Positions 58,546 through 64,000 of a DNA stretch of 64,000 bases are shown here, one piece after another. Made by a program: the position numbers and the translations under genes. Position 1 is the first letter of the stretch. The number at the start of each line of letters is the position of its first letter. The stretch is from Croceivirga sp009797885 (GTDB lineage Bacteria; Bacteroidota; Bacteroidia; Flavobacteriales; Flavobacteriaceae). The stretch is from positions 62,001 through 126,000 of the forward strand of contig AP035880.1 in NCBI GenBank assembly GCA_045866215.1. The letters are read 5' to 3'. The notes under the pieces are model-generated. The model was not told the DNA's origin and made no database searches. It saw nothing but the letters and a program-made list of their open reading frames with translations.

Positions 58546-59499
58546 ATGCAATTATCCCTTGTAATCCCCTTACTTAACGAAGAAGAGTCCATACAGGAAT
58601 TGTACGATTGGATTGCATCCGTGATGCAATCCAATCGCTTTTTGTACGAGATTATTTTTATTGATGATGGGAGTACGGACAGATCATGGGAAACCATCTT
58701 GACCATAGCCAAAAACGATAGCGACGTTAGAGGTATACGCTTTTCGAAAAATTTTGGTAAATCCCAGGCATTGCATGCTGGTTTTAAGGAAGCCCAAGGC
58801 GATGTAGTCATCACCATGGATGCCGATCTTCAGGACAATCCCGAGGAAATTCCGGAGTTGTATCATTTGATTTCAAACCAGGGCTTCGATATTATCTCTG
58901 GATGGAAAAAGAAACGTTACGATTCCATTCTAACAAAAAATCTGCCTTCCAAACTTTTTAATTGGGCAGCCAGGCGAACCTCTGGCGTTAAGCTACATGA
59001 TTTTAACTGTGGTCTAAAGGCTTTTAGGAATGAAGTGGTCAAAACCATTGAAGTTTCTGGGGAAATGCATCGCTACATCCCTGTTTTGGCCAAAAATGCA
59101 GGTTTTTCCAAGATTGGTGAAAAAGTGGTGCGGCATCAAGCCAGAAAGTACGGTTCCACCAAGTTTGGTGCAGAACGATTTATCAATGGTTTTTTGGATT
59201 TGACCACAATCTGGTTCGTATCCCGGTTTGGTAAAAGACCCATGCACCTTTTTGGTGCTTTGGGGGTTTTAATGTTCGTGATTGGTTTTGGATTTTCCAT
59301 GTACCTGGGGATAGATAAGCTTTTTTTGAATCCCATGGGACGATTGATTACGGATAGGCCCCAGTTTTATATTGCCCTTACCTGCATGATCATTGGAACG
59401 CAATTATTCCTGGCAGGTTTTCTAGGGGAATTGTTCATCCGGACCAAAAAACAAAGTGAACCTTATAAAATGCAGGAAACCATCAATATTATTGAATAA
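58546..59499 (+). CDS. Family 2 glycosyltransferase (GtrB/DPM-like)
   Basis: This is a 317-residue membrane-bound glycosyltransferase. The GT-A domain begins LSLVIPLLNEEESIQELY, has IFIDDGSTDRSWE and the metal-binding MDADLQDNPEEIPEL, then the acceptor-side block HDFNCGLKAFR. Two C-terminal helices (LFGALGVLMFVIGFGFSMYLG and IALTCMIIGTQLFLAGFLG) follow, as in GtrB and dolichyl-phosphate-mannose-synthase-like enzymes. These move a sugar from a nucleotide donor to undecaprenyl phosphate on the inner face of the membrane. Donor sugar and final acceptor are unknown. It lies in a plus-strand run with DUF4199, a sugar mutase and an ABC exporter. Confidence 0.9.
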   Translation: MQLSLVIPLLNEEESIQELYDWIASVMQSNRFLYEIIFIDDGSTDRSWETILTIAKNDSDVRGIRFSKNFGKSQALHAGFKEAQGDVVITMDADLQDNPEEIPELYHLISNQGFDIISGWKKKRYDSILTKNLPSKLFNWAARRTSGVKLHDFNCGLKAFRNEVVKTIEVSGEMHRYIPVLAKNAGFSKIGEKVVRHQARKYGSTKFGAERFINGFLDLTTIWFVSRFGKRPMHLFGALGVLMFVIGFGFSMYLGIDKLFLNPMGRLITDRPQFYIALTCMIIGTQLFLAGFLGELFIRTKKQSEPYKMQETINIIE

Positions 59500-59517
59500 T
59501 CAAATTGGGTTTCTCCT

Positions 59518-59525
59518 TACATTTG
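59518..59525 (+). promoter_or_regulatory. Putative -7 element of the phosphosugar mutase gene
   Basis: TACATTTG is an exact TAnnTTTG, 25 bp before the start at 59551. The nearest TTG upstream is not at the 19-bp spacing. Confidence 0.45.
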
Positions 59526-59550
59526 TTTCCAAAGAGCAATAACAACACTT

Positions 59551-61260
59551 ATGGATACTTTTCTGACCACTGCCAAATCTTGGCTTTCCGATTTTTTTGA
59601 CCCCGAAGTACGACAAGAAGTCCAAAATTTAATGGATTCCAATCACGACGAGCTCAAAGAACGTTTTTACAAAAACCTGGAATTTGGTACCGGTGGTATG
59701 CGTGGCGTAATGGGCGTGGGGACCAATCGCATCAATAAGTATACCCTAGGGAAAAGTACCCAGGGCCTGAGCAATTATTTAAAGAAAACCTATCCCGGCG
59801 AAGCTATTAAAGTGGTCATTGCCTATGATTGTAGGCACAATAGTGACACACTTTCCCAAACGGTCGCAGAAGTACTATCCGCCAATGGAATAAGGGTATT
59901 TCGGTTCTCCGCGCTACGGACCACTCCTGAGCTTTCCTTTGCCGTTAGGCACTTGGACTGCCATGCCGGTATTGTGCTCACGGCTTCCCATAATCCGCCG
60001 GAATACAATGGTTATAAAGTCTATTGGGGCGATGGGGGACAAATTGTACCACCACAGGACGGTGAAATAATTACCGAAATCAATACCATCTCCTATGAGG
60101 ATATCAAATTTGAAGCGGACCACAGTCTTATAGAATCCATAGATACCAAAGTCGATAACGCTTTTTTCGATGCTTCCGTCCAGGCAGGAAATTTTAATGC
60201 CGCGGGCAAGGACGATTTTAAAATTGTGTTTACCTCAATCCATGGGACTTCCATTACGGCCATACCCCAAGTCCTAAAAATGGCGGGCTATACCCATGTC
60301 ACCGTTATCGAGGAACAAGCCACTCCGGACGGCAATTTCCCAACGGTAAAATCCCCAAACCCCGAAGAGCCCGAAGCGTTGGCCATAGCTTTGAAAAAAG
60401 CGGAGGCCATTGGAGCGGATATGGTCGTGGGCACGGACCCGGACAGCGATCGTTTGGGCATTGCGGTCCGTAATTTGGAGGGGGAAATGGAGCTGTTGAA
60501 TGGAAACCAGACCATGGTGCTCATGACCAAGTTCCTTTTGGATAAATACAAGGAAAAAGGATTTAAGGGCAACGAATTTATTGCTACGACCATTGTTTCC
60601 ACCCCTATGATGGAGCAAATGGCAAAATCCTATGGAGTGGAATTCAAAACGGCCTTGACCGGTTTCAAATGGATCGGTAAAATGATCAAGGATTTCCCGG
60701 AATCAAAATTTGTAGGTGGTGGCGAAGAAAGTTTTGGTTATATGGCCGGCGATTTCGTTCGTGATAAGGATGCCGTTACCGCCACACTTCTAGCCTGTGA
60801 GGTAGGCGCGGAAGCAAAAGCAAAAGGCAGTTCCTTTTATGAAGAGTTGATCAATGCTTATGTGGAATTTGGTTTTTACAAGGAAAAGCTGATCTCATTG
60901 ACCAAAAAGGGAATCAGTGGTGCGGAGGAAATCAAGCAAATGCTGAAGGAATTTAAGGAAAATCCCGTGGAAACGGTTCAAGGCTCCAAAGTGGTTTGGA
61001 TCGAGGATTACAATACCTCAATCGCAAAAAATGTGGTCACGGGTGAAGAAAAACCCATTCATTTACCAAAATCCAACGTAATGATTTACGAAGCCGAAGA
61101 TGGTACCCGCATAGCGGCAAGGCCTTCCGGTACGGAGCCTAAGGTGAAATTCTACATGAGCACCAACGCTGTATTGCCCAGTGCTTCGGAATTTAAATCC
61201 GTAAATTCGCAATTGGATGCCAAATTGGATGGCATTGTAGCCGAATTGAATTTAGGTTGA
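59551..61260 (+). CDS. pgcA: Phosphoglucomutase/phosphomannomutase family protein
   Basis: This cytoplasmic enzyme interconverts sugar 1-phosphate and 6-phosphate. The 569-residue protein has all four motifs of the alpha-D-phosphohexomutase superfamily: the phosphoserine loop TASHNPPEYNGYKVYW (about residue 149), the metal loop GTDPDSDRLG (about 297), the sugar-specificity loop GGGEESFGY (about 390) and the phosphate-binding RPSGTEPKVKFY near the end. The length and the GTGGMRG start fit the PgcA-like group, which acts mainly on glucose, but mannose or glucosamine use cannot be excluded. Its stop overlaps the ABC exporter start in TGATG. Confidence 0.92.
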   Translation: MDTFLTTAKSWLSDFFDPEVRQEVQNLMDSNHDELKERFYKNLEFGTGGMRGVMGVGTNRINKYTLGKSTQGLSNYLKKTYPGEAIKVVIAYDCRHNSDTLSQTVAEVLSANGIRVFRFSALRTTPELSFAVRHLDCHAGIVLTASHNPPEYNGYKVYWGDGGQIVPPQDGEIITEINTISYEDIKFEADHSLIESIDTKVDNAFFDASVQAGNFNAAGKDDFKIVFTSIHGTSITAIPQVLKMAGYTHVTVIEEQATPDGNFPTVKSPNPEEPEALAIALKKAEAIGADMVVGTDPDSDRLGIAVRNLEGEMELLNGNQTMVLMTKFLLDKYKEKGFKGNEFIATTIVSTPMMEQMAKSYGVEFKTALTGFKWIGKMIKDFPESKFVGGGEESFGYMAGDFVRDKDAVTATLLACEVGAEAKAKGSSFYEELINAYVEFGFYKEKLISLTKKGISGAEEIKQMLKEFKENPVETVQGSKVVWIEDYNTSIAKNVVTGEEKPIHLPKSNVMIYEAEDGTRIAARPSGTEPKVKFYMSTNAVLPSASEFKSVNSQLDAKLDGIVAELNLG

Positions 61261-63092
61261 TGAACAACATCCTTAAAAAACTGTTGCGGTTCGCTAAACC
61301 GTACAAACTTTATGGCATACTGAACATTATATCCAATGTATTGTATGCCTTTTTTAATGTGCTCTCCATTATCATTTTCATTCCTACATTGGGGATACTG
61401 TTCGATAATCAAGAGGAAGTTTTTGAAAAACCCGTTTATCAGGGGTTTTCGAACCTAAAAGGATATGCCGAAGATTCCCTGAACTATTTTTTGACACAGA
61501 AAGTCACCGATGATGGGCCCATGGCCGCTTTGGTATTCATTTGCCTGGCCAGTATTGTGATTTTCTTCCTTAAGAACTTATTTCGCTATATGGCCATGTA
61601 CTTTTTGGCCTTCTTACGTACCGGAATGGTGAAGGACATACAGGATTCCCTGTATCATAAAGTGGTCGATTTGCCAATTTCCTTTTTCTCGGAAAAGCGA
61701 AAAGGTGACCTGTTGGCCCGAATGACTTCTGACGTGAAAGAAGTGGAAAGTTCCATAATCAACTCTTTGGAAGCGCTGGTTCGGGAACCCATTACCATTG
61801 TTATTGTGCTGATTTCCATGTTGTTGATCAGCGCAAAACTTACCGTGTTTGTTTTCATCTTCCTACCCATAACCGGATTTATAATCTCTGCGGTAGGGAA
61901 ACGTTTAAAAGCACAATCCCTGGCTGCACAGAAGGAGAATGGGGTGTTCCTATCTTTTTTGGAGGAGACCCTTACGGGATTAAAAGTCATCAAGGGGTTT
62001 AATGCAGAAGGTAAATTGGCAAAAAAGTTTACGGATTCCACGGAACGATTCAAGAATATCATGAATTCCGTCCTACAACGAAAAGGGCTGGCCTCCCCTT
62101 TGAGTGAGTTCCTTGGGGTTGCGGTGGTCATTACCGTACTTTGGTATGGAGGAAGCCTGGTGTTTGAGGAAAACAGCGGGCTAAAACCACAGGATTTCAT
62201 GGGCTACATTGGACTGTTCTATACCATTATCAATCCGGTTAAGGCCATAACAACGGTCAATTACAGCATTAAAAAGGGAAACGCGGCAGGAGAACGGATT
62301 TTTGAAATTCTGGAAACCGAGAACTCCATAAAAGAAGCTATTGATCCAACGGAAATTACAAGGTTTGACAAGGGGATTTATTTTAAAAATGTCTCCTTTG
62401 GATATGAAAATGAAAATGTTCTGGAGGGGTTCAACCTCAAGGTAAACAAAGGACATACGGTTGCTTTGGTCGGACAATCCGGGAGTGGCAAGAGTACTGT
62501 GGCCAACTTAGTAACCCGATTTTATGACGTGAATGAAGGAAGCATTGAAATTGACGGTATCAACATCAAGGATATTTCAAAAAAATCACTCCGCGGACTA
62601 ATGGGCCTGGTGACCCAGGATTCCATCTTATTCAATGACTCGGTAAAGAACAATATCGGTTTGGGCAAAACCAACGCCACTGAGGAAGAAATTAGGGAAG
62701 CCGCCAAAATTGCCAATGCCCATGATTTTATCCTAGAACTACCCGAAGGCTATAACACCAATATTGGCGATGGTGGAAACAAGTTGAGTGGCGGACAAAA
62801 ACAGCGTTTGTCCATTGCCCGGGCCGTACTAAAAAATCCTCCCATCATGATTTTGGATGAAGCCACCTCCGCCCTGGATACGGAAAGCGAACGTTTGGTT
62901 CAGGATGCACTGGAAAAAATGATGCGCAATAGGACCTCAATTGTTATCGCCCATCGGTTATCCACCATTCAAAATGCCGATTCCATTGTAGTTATGAGCA
63001 AGGGAAAAATTGTGGAACAGGGCAAGCACGAAGAATTAATGCAATCCAAAAAAGGATATCAAAAATTGGTGAAAATGCAAACCTTAGGGTAA
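61260..63092 (+). CDS. MsbA-like ABC exporter (fused membrane and ATPase domains)
   Basis: This is a half-size ABC exporter of 610 residues that works as a dimer in the inner membrane. The N-terminal about 340 residues hold six transmembrane helices with a family-typical segment GDLLARMTSDVKEVE. The ATPase has Walker A GQSGSGKST, the Q-loop in LVTQDSILFND, the signature LSGGQKQRLS, Walker B IMILDEATSALD and the H-loop IAHRLST. The start chosen is the ATG at 61260 overlapping the mutase stop (TGATG). The family exports lipid A, other lipids or drugs; the substrate is not decided. It converges with the serpin gene and their coding ends overlap by nine bases. Confidence 0.92.
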   Translation: MNNILKKLLRFAKPYKLYGILNIISNVLYAFFNVLSIIIFIPTLGILFDNQEEVFEKPVYQGFSNLKGYAEDSLNYFLTQKVTDDGPMAALVFICLASIVIFFLKNLFRYMAMYFLAFLRTGMVKDIQDSLYHKVVDLPISFFSEKRKGDLLARMTSDVKEVESSIINSLEALVREPITIVIVLISMLLISAKLTVFVFIFLPITGFIISAVGKRLKAQSLAAQKENGVFLSFLEETLTGLKVIKGFNAEGKLAKKFTDSTERFKNIMNSVLQRKGLASPLSEFLGVAVVITVLWYGGSLVFEENSGLKPQDFMGYIGLFYTIINPVKAITTVNYSIKKGNAAGERIFEILETENSIKEAIDPTEITRFDKGIYFKNVSFGYENENVLEGFNLKVNKGHTVALVGQSGSGKSTVANLVTRFYDVNEGSIEIDGINIKDISKKSLRGLMGLVTQDSILFNDSVKNNIGLGKTNATEEEIREAAKIANAHDFILELPEGYNTNIGDGGNKLSGGQKQRLSIARAVLKNPPIMILDEATSALDTESERLVQDALEKMMRNRTSIVIAHRLSTIQNADSIVVMSKGKIVEQGKHEELMQSKKGYQKLVKMQTLG

Positions 63093-64000
63093 ACCTATCC
63101 TTCCAATAAATAGGATACTACCCGTATAGCCATCACGAATCAAATACAAAAATGGGCGGTCGGCAATAAAACTGGGTGGTGCAGAAGTCTCGATTACCTC
63201 CACACCGGTTGCTGCAGCGGCCTCTGTACCTTCTTCATTAACCTCTATAAACGTTTTTTGCAACACTCTGGATATTTGTAGGGAAGCACCGGGGCTTATT
63301 CCTCCCAAATCTGCATTGGCTGAAAAAGCGATTTCCAATCCCAAATCCTTTAATTCATCATTGAGCAAGTTTTCATATTCCATTTCAAACTTGGGGACTC
63401 CTATAGCGAGCTCAGCTAAGTCATATTCCTTCAACCATGTATCTAGATTATCCCCAGTGATGATGTCCATTATATCAGAAGTGGTAAGTCCATAGTTTGG
63501 TAACAGCAGCAACATCTCAAAACGTTCCTTTTTATAGGGCAAAATAATTGACCGAAAAGTTTCGTTAACGAAAAAAGGCACCTCGGCATTCATGTTCATC
63601 ATAGGAACCTCAACCGCATTTTCGGGTGAACTATAGAACAAAGCATTCCTGGTATTTTCAGTTTTAAATCGATATTTCCATTGTGACTTAAAATAGAGGG
63701 CATTTGCTAAAAAAAGACGAGTGCCAGGGGTAAATTCTTTTACAAGCTCCCTAATCTTACCATTTGTATTCCTTTCAACCCAATTATTAACAATGGTTGT
63801 AGCCGCGGGATTCCTGAAATCAATGTTATCCACTTCGGCTTCGTACACTTTCTGGTTGACTTCCACAAAGGTATCCTCAACAGGAAAGTCTTCTTGGATC
63901 CAAATAGCATTTGCTAGATTCATATCGGTGCCTTCAACTTTTGTGGTAAGCGACTTTCGCAGGTTTTCATTAAACTGGTTCAATTGGTCCAAAGGTGCGC
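63084..64000 (-). CDS. Serpin-family protease inhibitor (5' end outside window)
   Basis: This is the C-terminal about 305 residues of a serpin, a suicide inhibitor of serine or cysteine proteases. Family blocks are visible: FLANALYFKSQWKYRF, VPMMNMNAEVPFF, LPYKKERFEMLLLLPN, VPKFEMEYE and the final RPFLYLIRDGYTGSILFIGRI. The hinge EEGTEAAAATG is the small-residue type found in inhibitory serpins. Counting from it, the scissile bond falls at Thr-Ser in VIETSAPP. The frame is open to the end of the window, so the signal peptide and start lie outside. Bacterial serpins are often exported; here this cannot be checked. Confidence 0.9.
   Translation of the reverse strand, partial: APLDQLNQFNENLRKSLTTKVEGTDMNLANAIWIQEDFPVEDTFVEVNQKVYEAEVDNIDFRNPAATTIVNNWVERNTNGKIRELVKEFTPGTRLFLANALYFKSQWKYRFKTENTRNALFYSSPENAVEVPMMNMNAEVPFFVNETFRSIILPYKKERFEMLLLLPNYGLTTSDIMDIITGDNLDTWLKEYDLAELAIGVPKFEMEYENLLNDELKDLGLEIAFSANADLGGISPGASLQISRVLQKTFIEVNEEGTEAAAATGVEVIETSAPPSFIADRPFLYLIRDGYTGSILFIGRIGLP

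Overview
The window is a stretch of chromosome from a member of the Bacteroidota, almost certainly the Flavobacteriaceae (marine-type flavobacteria; the genus is not decided here). The evidence is a type IX secretion (T9SS) type B sorting domain, TTG-N19-TAnnTTTG promoters in front of the ribosomal protein genes, family markers such as DUF4199, DUF4198/HupE, the alternative GlmU-like protein, short CarB and MtaB, and an AT-leaning housekeeping background. No rRNA, tRNA, CRISPR array, prophage or insertion sequence was recognised.

Layout. 1-4.0 kb: the end of an iron/cobalamin-type ABC importer (permease and ATPase), then rmuC, a small membrane-anchored protein and an acyl-CoA thioesterase. 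4.1-8.0 kb: the whole oxidative pentose phosphate branch, with zwf and pgl on the minus strand and gnd divergent. 8.2-11.9 kb: a secreted beta-propeller protein, a doubtful membrane ORF and an AraC-type regulator, all minus strand. 12.66-40.08 kb: one gene for a 9141-residue exported surface protein. It has 14 tandem modules carrying about 100 DUF285/BspA-like 25-residue repeats, then a stalk of about 30 HYR/Ig-like repeats, an Ig-like region and a T9SS type B C-terminal domain. 40.5-46.8 kb: a GIY-YIG-like protein, a LytS/LytTR two-component pair, a class C beta-lactamase-fold hydrolase, and a divergent pair made of a membrane-anchored putative HTH regulator and a secreted lectin-fold-like protein, with three 10-bp repeats between them. 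46.8-54.1 kb: carB, rpmH, a TPR protein, a lytic transglycosylase, an alpha/beta hydrolase, a small GNAT-like protein and mtaB. 54.5-56.2 kb: a DUF4198 His-rich protein and a HupE/UreJ-like membrane protein, a likely metal-handling pair. 56.3-63.1 kb: a GlmU-like protein, rpmE (type B), a DUF4199 protein, a family 2 glycosyltransferase, a phosphosugar mutase and an MsbA-like ABC exporter. 63.1 kb to the end: a serpin that runs off the window.

How the parts fit together. The pentose phosphate genes form a functional set. The downstream block from the GlmU-like gene through the mutase and ABC exporter has a sugar-activation and envelope theme. The giant protein is the outstanding accessory feature. 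It is visibly more GC-rich than its neighbours, intensely repetitive at DNA level, and has operator-like repeats upstream. Several intergenic elements (a heptamer array after zwf, a nested inverted repeat before rmuC, direct repeats upstream of the giant gene and the 10-bp triple repeat at 45.5 kb) look regulatory or mobile and are listed separately. All functional names come from reading motifs by eye; no database search was run.
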